Below are positions 42,652-51,133 of a DNA stretch of 64,000 nucleotides, piece by piece. Source of the stretch: Comamonas piscis (lineage in GTDB: Bacteria; Pseudomonadota; Gammaproteobacteria; Burkholderiales; Burkholderiaceae_C); the NCBI RefSeq assembly GCF_014109725.1, contig NZ_CP058554.1, positions 5,084,001 to 5,148,000 of the forward strand, read 5' to 3'. Position 1 is the first letter of the stretch. Each line of letters starts with the position of its first letter. The notes below the pieces were generated by a model. That model was not told the DNA's origin. It made no database searches and saw only the letters and a list, made by a program, of their open reading frames with translations. A program made the translations under genes and the position numbers.

Positions 42652-43419
42652 ATGCAATTGACCCAAGGAATGACCGCCCTCGTGACCGGCGGCGTATCGG
42701 GGCTGGGCGAAGCCAGCGCCGTGGCCCTGCTGGAGCGCGGCCTGAACGTGGTGGCAGTGGATTTAAACGAAGAGCGCGGCGCGGCGATGGAAAAGCAGTA
42801 CGCCGGCCAGCTGAAGTTCGTCAAGGCCGATGTGGCCGATGCCGAGCAGATGCAAAAGGCCGTGTCTGCTGCGCAGGCCTGGGGCCAGTTCCGTGCGCTG
42901 GTGCACTGCGCCGGCATCGGCGGCCCCGTGCGTTTGATCGAGAAAGACGGCAGCCCCGGCTCGCTGGAAAAGTACACGAACATCATCCGCATCAACCAGA
43001 TCGGCACCTTCAACACCTTGCGCCTGTCGGCGGTGGCCATGGCGCAGAACGAGCCGCTGGAAGGCGAGCGCGGTGCCTGCGTGCTGACCGCCTCGGTGGC
43101 AGGCTACGAAGGCCAGATCGGCCAGATCCCCTATGCCTCGTCCAAGGCCGCCGTCATCGGCATGACCATCGTCGCCGCGCGCGACCTGGCCTCCAAGATG
43201 ATCCGCGTCTGCACCATTGCCCCGGGCCTGTTTGACACCCCCATCCTCGCCAAACTGCCCGAGAACGTGCGCCAGTCGCTGGCCGCCTCGGTCCCCAACC
43301 CGGCGCGCCTGGGCCGCCCGCCCGAGTACGCGATGACGGCGCTGCACATTCTGGAGAACCCGATGCTGAACGGCGAAACCATCCGCCTCGACGGCGCCAT
43401 CCGCATGCAACCGCGCTGA
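42652..43419 (+). CDS. SDR, 3-hydroxyacyl-CoA dehydrogenase type II-like
   Basis: A 255-residue short-chain dehydrogenase. The cofactor loop is ALVTGGVSGLGEA, with Asp after beta-2 (AVDLNEE) indicating NAD preference. HCAGIGGP and the catalytic YASSK (in IPYASSKAAVIGM) follow an upstream Ser (LTASVAGYEG). The pattern of FRALVHCAGI and IAPGLFDTPI resembles HSD10-type 3-hydroxyacyl-CoA dehydrogenases, which fit step three of beta-oxidation between hydratase and thiolase. The RBS AAGGAT lies nearby. It lies 66 nt after the thiolase gene. Confidence 0.9.
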   Translation: MQLTQGMTALVTGGVSGLGEASAVALLERGLNVVAVDLNEERGAAMEKQYAGQLKFVKADVADAEQMQKAVSAAQAWGQFRALVHCAGIGGPVRLIEKDGSPGSLEKYTNIIRINQIGTFNTLRLSAVAMAQNEPLEGERGACVLTASVAGYEGQIGQIPYASSKAAVIGMTIVAARDLASKMIRVCTIAPGLFDTPILAKLPENVRQSLAASVPNPARLGRPPEYAMTALHILENPMLNGETIRLDGAIRMQPR

Positions 43420-43460
43420 GCCGCACTGCCCTGCACCCAACAGTCTGTTGAAAGGTCCCC

Positions 43461-44237
43461 ATGTCTGGCTCTGAAACCGCAGAACTCCTGGTCGAAACCC
43501 GTGGCCCAGTGCTCATCATGCAGCTCAACCGCCCTCATGCGCGCAATGCCGCCACCCTGGAGATGGCGGAGGCGATGGCCAGCGCGCTCGATGCACTGGA
43601 CAGCCAGCAGGAGCTGCGGGTGGGCATCATCACCGGCGCAGGCGGCAGCTTTTGCGCCGGCATGGACCTGAAGGGCTTTTTGCAGGGCAAGCGCCCCAGC
43701 CTGCCGGGGCGCGGCTTTTGCGGGCTGACGATGCGGCCCCCTGCCAAGCCGCTGATCGCGGCGGTGGAAGGCTATGCACTGGCCGGTGGCTTTGAAGTGG
43801 CGCTCGCCTGCGACCTGATCGTGGCCGCTCGCGATGCCAAGTTCGGCCTGCCCGAAGTCAAGCGTGGCCTGGCCGCATCGGCCGGTGGCCTGCTGCGCCT
43901 GCCCAAACGCCTGCCCTACCACGTGGCGATGGAATGCATCCTCACCGGCGATATGTTTGGCGCCGAGCGCTTTGCCCAGCTGGGCCTGGTCAACCGCCTG
44001 ACGGAGCCCGGCGGCGCGCTGGATGCCGCACTGGCACTGGCGCAAACCATTGCCGCCAATGGCCCGCTGGCTGTGGCCGCTAGCAAGCAGGTGGCTAGCC
44101 AGTCGGGCGAATGGCCGCTGGCGGAGATGTTTGACCGCCAGGCCGAGATCACCGCACCCGTCTTCAGCTCGCAGGATGCGCGCGAAGGCGCGGCCGCCTT
44201 TGCGGAAAAACGCCCACCGGTCTGGAAGGGTGCCTGA
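43461..44237 (+). CDS. enoyl-CoA hydratase/isomerase family protein
   Basis: A 258-residue crotonase-fold protein. QLNRPHARNAATLEMAEAM, the oxyanion-hole loops GGSFCAGMDLKGF and IAAVEGYALAGGFEVALACD, and AKFGLPEVKRGLAASAGG are present. The Glu of GLPEVKRG is the usual catalytic acid; a second Glu that canonical hydratases carry earlier is not obvious, so hydratase versus isomerase cannot be decided. It is in the plus-strand cluster between the SDR and a Bug receptor gene. Confidence 0.92.
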   Translation: MSGSETAELLVETRGPVLIMQLNRPHARNAATLEMAEAMASALDALDSQQELRVGIITGAGGSFCAGMDLKGFLQGKRPSLPGRGFCGLTMRPPAKPLIAAVEGYALAGGFEVALACDLIVAARDAKFGLPEVKRGLAASAGGLLRLPKRLPYHVAMECILTGDMFGAERFAQLGLVNRLTEPGGALDAALALAQTIAANGPLAVAASKQVASQSGEWPLAEMFDRQAEITAPVFSSQDAREGAAAFAEKRPPVWKGA

Positions 44238-44311
44238 ACCTAGACCGCCCGGAACTCTGAGTCGCACAGCCCTTAGACGCGCCATAGAAGCGCGCAACAG
44301 GAGACAAACCT

Positions 44312-45298
44312 ATGCCACGTACCTACCTTCTCCGCCAGCCCCTGCGGGCCTTGGCGGCCCTGGCGCTGCTCGCCAGCGCGCTTAGCGCCCATGCCGAGGC
44401 CAACTGGCCGACCCGCACCATCACCTTGATCGTGCCCGGCGCGGCCGGCGGATCGACCGACATCCCCGCGCGCCTGCTGGCCCAAAAGCTGGGGCAGCGC
44501 CTGAGCCAGTCGGTGATCGTCGACAACAAACCCGGGGCCGGTGGCAGCCTGGGCGCCAGCCTGGTGGCGCGCGCCCAGCCCGATGGCTACACGGTATTGG
44601 TGGGCAACAGCGGCTCCAATGCGATCAACTACACGGCCTATAAAAAACTCAGCTACAAGCCCACGGACTTTGCCCCGCTGACGGACATGATCTCGTTCGC
44701 CAACGTGCTGGTGGTGCCCGCCAAGTCGCCAATCCTGAGCCTGGATGCGCTGGTGGCCGCTGCCAAAGCCCAGCCGGGCAAGCTGTCGTTTTCTTCGGCC
44801 GGTGTGGGCCAGACCACGCACCTGATGGGCGAGCTCTTCAAGGAACGCACGGGCACCGATGTGGTCCATATCCCCTACAAGGGATCGGCCCCCGGCACCA
44901 TGGCCATCGTGACCGGCGAAACCCAGTTCATGTTTGACAACATGACCGCCTCGCTGGTCCACATCAAGGACGGCAAGCTGCGCCCCTTGGCCGTCACCGG
45001 CGACCAGCGCGAGCCCGATCTGCCCGAGGTGCCGACGATGACCGAGCTGGGCATGCGCAACTTCAACCAGGTCGGGTGGATGGGCTTTTTTGTGCCCGCC
45101 AAGACACCGCCTGAGGTGCAGAAAAAGCTGGCCGAGAACCTGCAGGCCGTGCTGCAGGACCCCGACATCATGCGCCGCTACCGCGAGCTGGGTGGCCGCC
45201 CCGGTGGCATGCCCCAAGCCGGTTTTGCCAAGCTGGTGGCCGATGACCAGCAGACCTGGGGCGCGCTGATCCAAAGCCAGCAGCTGCAGCTGGATTGA
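44312..45298 (+). CDS. Bug-family periplasmic binding protein
   Basis: A 328-residue protein with a signal peptide (LRALAALALLASALSAHA). Bug motifs follow: NWPTRTITLIVPGAAGGSTD, VIVDNKPGAGGSLGASLVA, KLSFSSAGVGQTTHLMGELF, VVHIPYKGSAPGTMAI and LPEVPTMTELGM. It is encoded inside the catabolic operon, between a hydratase and a ligase gene, and so probably captures the growth substrate in the periplasm. The ligand is unknown. Confidence 0.92.
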   Translation: MPRTYLLRQPLRALAALALLASALSAHAEANWPTRTITLIVPGAAGGSTDIPARLLAQKLGQRLSQSVIVDNKPGAGGSLGASLVARAQPDGYTVLVGNSGSNAINYTAYKKLSYKPTDFAPLTDMISFANVLVVPAKSPILSLDALVAAAKAQPGKLSFSSAGVGQTTHLMGELFKERTGTDVVHIPYKGSAPGTMAIVTGETQFMFDNMTASLVHIKDGKLRPLAVTGDQREPDLPEVPTMTELGMRNFNQVGWMGFFVPAKTPPEVQKKLAENLQAVLQDPDIMRRYRELGGRPGGMPQAGFAKLVADDQQTWGALIQSQQLQLD

Positions 45299-45310
45299 GG
45301 CGACGTGTTC

Positions 45311-47026
45311 ATGCCAAAAATACCTCCCGCTTCCACACGCACCCCGCTGCCTTTCTACTGGCCCAAAGGCGTCTCGCGCGACCTGCGCGTGCCCCGCATC
45401 AGCCTGGATGACAACCTAACGGCTTCGGCCCAACGCTACCCGGACAAGGCCGCCATCATCTACGCAGGCGCCAGCAGCAGCTATGCCCAGCTGCTGGCCC
45501 AGGTGGAGGCGCTGGCCGGCTTCTTGCAGCAGCGCCTGCAACTGGCACCGGGCCAGCGTGTGCTGCTGCAAAGCCAGAACTGCCCGCAGTTTGTCATCGC
45601 CTGCTATGCCATCTACCGCGCCGGTGGCGTAGTGGTGCCGGTGAGCGCAATGACGACGGCCACGGAGCTGCGCTACTACGCCGACAACAGCGGCGCGCGT
45701 CTGGCCATCGTCGCCCAGGAGCTGCTGGCCAGTGCCCAGCCCTGTGTGGACGAGGGCCTGCTCGATGCGGTGCTGGTCCATGCCTACAGCGATGCGCTGC
45801 CCGCATCGCCGCCCGATGCCCTGCCCGAGGTGGTGACCGCCCCGCGTCTGCCATTGCCCGCCGGCCCCTACCATGGCTTTGCCGCAGCGCTGGCGCTGCA
45901 GCTGGCGCCCGGCCCGCGTGTGGCGCAGGCGGACATGCTGGCCACCATCCCCTACACCTCGGGCACCACCGGCCACCCCAAGGGCTGCATGCACAGCCAC
46001 CATTCGGTGCTGGCGTCGCTCACCGGCTCGCGCCTGTGGCGCGGCTTCAATGACGACCTGGTGTTTCTGTCGGTGGCGCCGATGTTCCACATGCTGGGCA
46101 CGCAGTACGGCATGAACATGCCCATTGCCGTGGGCGGCACGGTGGTAATGATGCCGCGCTGGGATGCACTGCTGGCAGCGACCTTGATCGAGCGCCACCA
46201 GGTCACCGCCTGGACGGCGCCGCCCAGCATGGTGATCGACCTGTTCAGCCAGGCCGCTGCGCATGGGCTGGACCTGTCGAGCCTGGCCATGCTGGCCGGC
46301 GGCGGCGCGGCCATGCCCGAGGCCGTGTCGCAGATGCTGGCCGAGCGCTATGGCCTGCACTACAGCGAAGGCTATGGCCTGACCGAGACCGCCGCCTTCT
46401 TGCACGCCAATCCGCCCGGCCACACCAAGCGCCAGTGCCTGGGCGTCCCCACCCAGGGCGTGCATTCGATGATCGTTGACCCCGAGACCCTGGAAGAGCT
46501 GCCCGCTGGCGAAGTGGGCGAGCTGGTCTCCAGCGGCGAACAGGTGATGCAGGGCTACTGGCGCAATGACGAGGCCAACCGCGAGGCCTTTTTTGAGCGC
46601 CATGGCCGGCGCTACTTTCGCACCGGTGACCTGGCCTCGGTGGACGAAGACGGCTACTACTTCATGCGCGACCGTCTCAAACGCATGATCAATGCCAACG
46701 GCTACAAGGTCTGGCCCGCCGAGGTGGAGAACATGCTCTACAGCCACCCGGCCGTGCTGGAGGCCTGCGTGATTGCCGTGCCCGACGCCAAGCGCGGCGA
46801 ATCGGTCAAGGCGCTGCTGGTGCTGCGGCCCGGCGCGCAGGCGTCGGCGGACGAGATCATCGGCTGGAGCCGTGAACAGATGGCCGCCTACAAGGTGCCG
46901 CGCGCGGTGGACTTTCTCGCCGCGCTGCCCAAATCCGCCACCGGCAAGATCCAGTGGCGCGCACTGCAGGAGGCGGCGCAGCAAGCCGCTGCCTCCTCCC
47001 TTTCTTTGCATACGGAACACCCATGA
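45311..47026 (+). CDS. AMP-dependent acyl-CoA ligase
   Basis: A 571-residue ANL ligase. The P-loop-like segment IPYTSGTTGHPKGCMHSHHS is followed by VAPMFHMLGTQYGMNMP, YSEGYGLTETAAFLHANPPG, the core RYFRTGDLASVDEDGYYFMRD and RLKRMINANGYKVWPAEVENM, and the C-terminal LPKSATGKIQWRALQE with the catalytic Lys. It resembles medium/long-chain or aromatic acyl-CoA ligases (4-coumarate/AlkK-like). I start at ATG 45311; the GTG at 45305 is possible. The stop overlaps the next SDR gene (ATGA at 47023). It is the second ligase of the cluster. Confidence 0.92.
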   Translation: MPKIPPASTRTPLPFYWPKGVSRDLRVPRISLDDNLTASAQRYPDKAAIIYAGASSSYAQLLAQVEALAGFLQQRLQLAPGQRVLLQSQNCPQFVIACYAIYRAGGVVVPVSAMTTATELRYYADNSGARLAIVAQELLASAQPCVDEGLLDAVLVHAYSDALPASPPDALPEVVTAPRLPLPAGPYHGFAAALALQLAPGPRVAQADMLATIPYTSGTTGHPKGCMHSHHSVLASLTGSRLWRGFNDDLVFLSVAPMFHMLGTQYGMNMPIAVGGTVVMMPRWDALLAATLIERHQVTAWTAPPSMVIDLFSQAAAHGLDLSSLAMLAGGGAAMPEAVSQMLAERYGLHYSEGYGLTETAAFLHANPPGHTKRQCLGVPTQGVHSMIVDPETLEELPAGEVGELVSSGEQVMQGYWRNDEANREAFFERHGRRYFRTGDLASVDEDGYYFMRDRLKRMINANGYKVWPAEVENMLYSHPAVLEACVIAVPDAKRGESVKALLVLRPGAQASADEIIGWSREQMAAYKVPRAVDFLAALPKSATGKIQWRALQEAAQQAAASSLSLHTEHP

Positions 47027-47826
47027 GCTCTTTCTCCTTTCGCCACCAGCATGTGTTTGTCGCAGGCGGCAGCAGTGGCATCAACCTGGGCATTGCCAAG
47101 GCCTTCGCCCGCGCCGGCGCGCATGTCGTGGTCATGAGCCGCTCGGCCGACAAGGTGGCCCAGGCCGCCGCCGAGCTGGAGGCGCTGGGTGCCCAGGCCC
47201 TGGGCCTGAGCGCCGATGTGCGCGACCCCGATGCCGTGCAGGCCGCGCTGGCGCAGGCACATGCCCGCTTTGGCCCCATCGATGTGTTGGTCTCGGGCGC
47301 CGCAGGCAACTTTATTGCACCGGCCAAGGACCTGTCGCCCAATGGCTTTAAGACCGTTGTCGATATCGACCTCAATGGCAGCTTCCATGTGCTGCGCCTG
47401 GCCTACCCGATGCTGCGCAAGCCCGGCGCCAGCGTCATCAATATTTCGGCGCCGCAAGGCGTCAACCCCACCATGTACCAGGTCCATGCCTGCGCAGCTA
47501 AGGCCGGCATCGACATGATGACCAAGGTGCTGGCGCTGGAATGGGGCGAGGATGGCATCCGCGTCAACAGCATCTCGCCCGGCCCCATCGGCGATACCGA
47601 AGGCATGCGCCGCCTGGCGCCGACTGCCGATGCGCTGGAGCGCGCCGTCTCTACCGTGCCGCTGCTGCGCATGGGCAGTACTGACGATGTCGCCCACATG
47701 GCCCTGTTCCTGTCGTCCGAGCTGGCCAGCTATGTGACCGGCGCCATCATCCCCGTCGATGGCGGCTCCGCACTGCGCGGCGGGCGCGACATGCGAGCCT
47801 CCTATGTACCCCGGAGCGCCGCATGA
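47023..47826 (+). CDS. SDR, 2,4-dienoyl-CoA reductase-like
   Basis: A 267-residue short-chain dehydrogenase. The cofactor motif is VFVAGGSSGINLGIAKAFAR, with SRS after beta-2 suggesting NADP(H). NFIAPAKDLSPNGFKTVVDI and QGVNPTMYQVHACAAKAGID replace the usual catalytic Tyr-x-x-x-Lys with QVHACAAKAG: the Lys is kept, the Tyr is absent. Tyr-less SDRs of this layout are typical of 2,4-dienoyl-CoA reductases, which process unsaturated acyl-CoA. The C-terminus ends VDGGSALRGGRDMR. It overlaps the ligase gene (ATGA) and the next hydratase gene (ATGA at 47823-47826). Confidence 0.88.
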   Translation: MSSFSFRHQHVFVAGGSSGINLGIAKAFARAGAHVVVMSRSADKVAQAAAELEALGAQALGLSADVRDPDAVQAALAQAHARFGPIDVLVSGAAGNFIAPAKDLSPNGFKTVVDIDLNGSFHVLRLAYPMLRKPGASVINISAPQGVNPTMYQVHACAAKAGIDMMTKVLALEWGEDGIRVNSISPGPIGDTEGMRRLAPTADALERAVSTVPLLRMGSTDDVAHMALFLSSELASYVTGAIIPVDGGSALRGGRDMRASYVPRSAA

Positions 47827-48620
47827 GTCGCAACTACGAACGCATCATTTTTGAACGCCAGGACGGCGTGGCCACCCTGCGCTTTAACTACCCGGCCAAG
47901 CGCAATGCCTTTGACCCGCAGATGCGCGAGGAGATGGCAGAGGTGGTGCGCCTGGTGCAGACCGACGCCAGCCTGCGTGCGCTGGTGCTGACCGGCGAGG
48001 GCAGCCACTTCTGCTCAGGCGGTGACCTGGGCAATATTGCGGCATCGGGCCTGGACAATGCCGGCTGGCGCGCACGGCTGTCCAGCCTGCACCACTGGCT
48101 CAAGGACCTGATGCTGCTGGACAAACCGGTGATTGCGGCGGTGGACGGCGCGGCCTATGGCGCGGGCTTCAGCCTGGCTTTGGCGGCGGACTTCATCATT
48201 GCGTCAGACCGGGCGCGCTTTGCGATGTCCTTTATCCGCGTGGGTGTCGTGCCCGATTGCGCGGCCTTCTACACCTTGCCGCGTGTGGTGGGCGTGCAGC
48301 GCGCGCGGGAGCTGATGCTCTCGGGCCGCGAGGTCTCCGCGCAGGAGGCCTTGCAGCTGGGCATTGCCAGCGAACTGGTGGCCCCCGAGCAGTTGCAGGC
48401 ACGGGCCCAGGCGATTGCGCACAGCTTTGTGGGTGCCTCGCCGGTGGCGCTGAGCTTGATCAAACGCTCGCTCGCGATGGCCGCCAACGACCTGCCCGCG
48501 CTGCTGGAGCAAGAGGCCAATGCCCAGGCGCTGGCGATGGGCACGGCCGAGCACCGCGACGCCGTGCAGGCCTTTTTGAACAAGCAGCCTGCGCCGTTCC
48601 AGTGGCCAGCAAAGGCCTGA
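47823..48620 (+). CDS. enoyl-CoA hydratase family protein
   Basis: A 265-residue crotonase-fold protein. Elements are RFNYPAKRNAFDPQMREEM, EGSHFCSGGDLGNIA (first oxyanion loop), PVIAAVDGAAYGAGFSLALAAD (second oxyanion loop) and RFAMSFIRVGVVPDCAAFYTLPR. The Glu usual in the hydratase active site is not seen at the second position, where Asp occurs (VVPDCAA), so the activity may be isomerase or a variant hydratase. It is the last gene of the plus-strand arm and is translationally coupled to the dienoyl-CoA reductase-like gene. Confidence 0.9.
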   Translation: MSRNYERIIFERQDGVATLRFNYPAKRNAFDPQMREEMAEVVRLVQTDASLRALVLTGEGSHFCSGGDLGNIAASGLDNAGWRARLSSLHHWLKDLMLLDKPVIAAVDGAAYGAGFSLALAADFIIASDRARFAMSFIRVGVVPDCAAFYTLPRVVGVQRARELMLSGREVSAQEALQLGIASELVAPEQLQARAQAIAHSFVGASPVALSLIKRSLAMAANDLPALLEQEANAQALAMGTAEHRDAVQAFLNKQPAPFQWPAKA

Positions 48621-48630
48621 AAAAACCGGT

Positions 48631-48963
48631 TTAGTCGCTGCTGGTGGTGCCGCGCTTTTTTGGCGGCTCCATCGCATTGCGGCGGCTCAGGCCCGCCCGC
48701 CCGGCCTTGCTCCAGTCATACAGCTCTCCATCGGGCGTGCGGCCGCCTTCCACTGCCGCTACCCCTAGTTGGCCGACCATGTCGCGCAGCTCGGACGACA
48801 TCACCACATGCGCATGGCGCGGGTCCGCGCGCAAGCGCTGGCATTGCGCCAGCGCCTCACTCATCTGCTGGTCGCTATAGGCCAGGCACTGCGGCTGCCA
48901 GTTGGGCTGCTCGCCCTCGGCATCCTCGGCGTTGTTGCGCAGGTAAAAAACCACGATGCCCAT
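48631..48963 (-). CDS. small conserved-looking protein of unknown function
   Basis: A 110-residue protein with no signal peptide or TM segment. It starts GIVVFYLRNNAEDAEGEQ and carries acidic and Gln-rich segments, a central RADPRHAHVVMSSELRDMVG and a basic tail (MEPPKKRG). I recognise no family. The ATG at 48961-48963 sits behind GGGAG; a TTG two codons earlier is an unlikely start. It is convergent with the preceding hydratase gene (10-nt gap) and 81 nt downstream of the CoA-transferase gene on the same strand. Codon use matches its surroundings, so it is probably a real gene, but its link to the catabolic cluster is unproven. Confidence 0.6.
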   Translation of the reverse strand: MGIVVFYLRNNAEDAEGEQPNWQPQCLAYSDQQMSEALAQCQRLRADPRHAHVVMSSELRDMVGQLGVAAVEGGRTPDGELYDWSKAGRAGLSRRNAMEPPKKRGTTSSD

Positions 48964-49044
48964 CGGCAACTCCCTTGATCTGTGCCCGGCCAGGCGCTGC
49001 CCAGGCAGGGCAGCATTGTCGCACCCCGGCGCAGTCTGGCGCGC

Positions 49045-50160
49045 TCAACGGCGCCAGGCAGCGCTGCCATCCCCTGCGCTCACCTGCGCCAGTACGGCCT
49101 CGGTATGCGCTCCAGCGGCGCACATCTCGGGCGTGTCGTAGGCCTGGCCGTCAAAGCGCGGTGCGGGCGTCGCCTGCAACACGCCGCCTTGCTGGTGGTA
49201 CACACCACGCGCCTGCATATGCGGGTGGGCGGCGGCCTCCAGCGGGCTCAGCACCGCGCCAAAGCAGACATCGCTGCCTTCAAAGACTTGCTGCCAATGC
49301 GCGCGCGGCTCGGTGATGAACAGTGCCTGGAGGCGCGCGCGGCGGCGCGGCCAAAAGGCCTTGTCCCATTGCGACTGGGGCGCGGCAAAGTCTGGGTCGT
49401 CCGCCAGGTCCAAGCTCTGCAGCAGCAGCGCATAGAACTGCGGCTCGATGCTGCCGATGGTGATGTGCTGGCCATCGGCGCAGACATAGGTGTCGTAGAA
49501 CGGTGCGCTGTCGTGGATGCTTTCGCCACGCACATCGGCGACGATGCCGCGCTGGCGGGCGCTCAGCGCCAGGTTCAGCATATGGGCAGCGCCATCGACA
49601 ATGGCAGCATCCACCACGCTGCCCTTGCCGCTGCTGCGCGCCTGGATCACGCCGGCGAGCAAGCCGGTCATCAGGTAGAGTGCGCCGCCGCCGATATCGC
49701 CGACCATCGCAAACGACGACACCGGCCGCGCATCGGCGGGGCTGCAGCCCCAGAGCGCGCCGGATACTGCGGCGTAGTTGTTGTCATGGCCGGCGCGCGG
49801 GGCCAGCGGGCCGGTTTGGCCCCATCCCGTCATGCGGCCGTAGACCAGCTTTGGGTTCAGCGCCTGGCACTCGGCCGGGCCTAGGCCCAGGCGCTCCATC
49901 ACGCCGGGGCGCATGCCCTCGATCAGTACATCGGCATCGCGCACCAGGGCCAGCACCAGGGCCTTGCCCTCGGCGCTTTTCAGGTCGGCAAACACCGAGC
50001 GCTTGCCCCGGTTGAGCAGGTTGCCGGTAGGGGCGCTGCCCTTTTCCTCGCGCACGATGGAGATCACCTCGGCGCCCAGATCGGCCAGGTGCATGGCGCA
50101 GAAAGGGCCCGGGCCCAGGCCACCAATCTCCAGCACCTTGATGCCGTCCAATACTTTCAT
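49045..50160 (-). CDS. class III CoA-transferase / alpha-methylacyl-CoA racemase family protein
   Basis: A 371-residue CaiB/BaiF-family protein. The sequence opens GIKVLEIGGLGPGPFCAMHLADLGAEVI. Later come RGKRSVFADLKS, DADVLIEGMRPGVMERLGLG, GRMTGWGQTGPLAPRAGHDNNYAAVSGAL, VGDIGGGALYLMTGLLAGV, and Asp in the usual catalytic place (VVDAAIVDGA). GHD(N)NY is the racemase-like signature, so an alpha-methylacyl-CoA racemase is more likely than a formyl/carnitine CoA-transferase. Racemisation of alpha-methyl acyl-CoA would suit branched substrates of the cluster. It is on the minus strand, downstream of the IclR gene by 45 nt. Confidence 0.9.
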   Translation of the reverse strand: MKVLDGIKVLEIGGLGPGPFCAMHLADLGAEVISIVREEKGSAPTGNLLNRGKRSVFADLKSAEGKALVLALVRDADVLIEGMRPGVMERLGLGPAECQALNPKLVYGRMTGWGQTGPLAPRAGHDNNYAAVSGALWGCSPADARPVSSFAMVGDIGGGALYLMTGLLAGVIQARSSGKGSVVDAAIVDGAAHMLNLALSARQRGIVADVRGESIHDSAPFYDTYVCADGQHITIGSIEPQFYALLLQSLDLADDPDFAAPQSQWDKAFWPRRRARLQALFITEPRAHWQQVFEGSDVCFGAVLSPLEAAAHPHMQARGVYHQQGGVLQATPAPRFDGQAYDTPEMCAAGAHTEAVLAQVSAGDGSAAWRR

Positions 50161-50205
50161 GCTTGTCTCCTGTGGTTGTTTTTTGTGCTGCGCTGCCCGC
50201 TCGGA

Positions 50206-50988
50206 TCAGGACAGGCTGGAGGTGCCGATCAGGCCTTCGAGTGAGCGCACCAGGGTCACCAGGCGCGGGCCGATATCGGTCTCCAGCTCGCGGCTCTTGG
50301 GGTTGTAGGTAGGGACCGAGGCGCCAAACACCCAGCGCTCGCCATCGATGGGTTGCGACAGTGGCACCGCAATCGACAGAATCTCGCGGTGCAGATCGCC
50401 ATGGCTGCGGCAAAAGCCGTGCAAGGCCAGGTCCTGGCGCGCATCGTCCAGGCGCTCGCGCAGCAGCGCAGCGCGCTCGGGCGCGCGGCCATCCAGCTCG
50501 TCCAGGTAGGCCTGGCGCTCGGCCTCGCTCTGGCCCAGCAGGTAGGCGCGGCCAGTCGCTGTGCGCACCAAAGATACCGCTACGCCGATCTCGGGGGTGA
50601 AGACCTTGTTGTCCATGCCATTGGCCAGCTCGGCCAGCACCAGGCGCCGGCCCTCGCCCACCGCCAGCTGGATCTGGCCGCCCATGTAGTTGGCCAGCTC
50701 CTGCATCTGCGGGCGGGCAAACTGCCGCACGGTCATGCGCGACAGCAGGGGCGATGCCAGGTTGAGCACCCCTATGCCCAGCACATACTTGGACAGGCGC
50801 TCCGAATAGCGCAGCAGGCCCAGCTCGCACAGGGTTTCGGTCAGGCGGAACAAGGTGGGCTTGGGCAAACCCGTCAGGTCCATCAGCTCTTTGCCACTGA
50901 GTTCTTGCTGCTTGTTGTTAAAGCACTGCAAAATACTGACGCCGCGCACCAAGGCGCTGACCAGTTTTCCATCCGCTTCAGAATTCAT
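50206..50988 (-). CDS. IclR-family transcriptional regulator
   Basis: A 260-residue regulator with an N-terminal winged HTH (VSALVRGVSILQCFNNKQQE, LSGKELMDLTGLPKPTLFRLTETL) and a C-terminal IclR effector-binding domain (QLAVGEGRRLVLAELANG, GVAVSLVRTATGRAYL, and the Cys-containing FCRSHGDLHREILSIAVPL). It is the apparent regulator of the 37-50 kb catabolic cluster. Its own promoter region holds an inverted repeat whose half-site recurs in the central divergent promoter. It sits at the right end of the cluster, co-directional with the CoA-transferase gene. The start is ATG at 50986-50988; a TATACT hexamer ends 5 nt before it. Confidence 0.93.
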   Translation of the reverse strand: MNSEADGKLVSALVRGVSILQCFNNKQQELSGKELMDLTGLPKPTLFRLTETLCELGLLRYSERLSKYVLGIGVLNLASPLLSRMTVRQFARPQMQELANYMGGQIQLAVGEGRRLVLAELANGMDNKVFTPEIGVAVSLVRTATGRAYLLGQSEAERQAYLDELDGRAPERAALLRERLDDARQDLALHGFCRSHGDLHREILSIAVPLSQPIDGERWVFGASVPTYNPKSRELETDIGPRLVTLVRSLEGLIGTSSLS

Positions 50989-51013
50989 ATTTCAGTATAA
51001 AAGTTACTTATTG

Positions 51014-51029
51014 CGAGACTCTTGTCTCG
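51014..51029. promoter_or_regulatory. inverted repeat upstream of the IclR gene, candidate auto-operator
   Basis: CGAGAC-TCTT-GTCTCG lies 26-41 nt before the IclR start codon, overlapping the expected -35 region. GTCTCGA is shared with the 15-bp palindrome at 41275-41289. The most economical reading is one IclR-type operator used at both places. Confidence 0.5.
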
Positions 51030-51133
51030 ATTTATGAAATTCTAATCGGGATTGGCCTGATATTGGCAGCTTGTATTCCCCCTTGATGCCCCCAGCCGCC
51101 CAATGGCGGCAATCTGCAACACTCCCACCTGCC

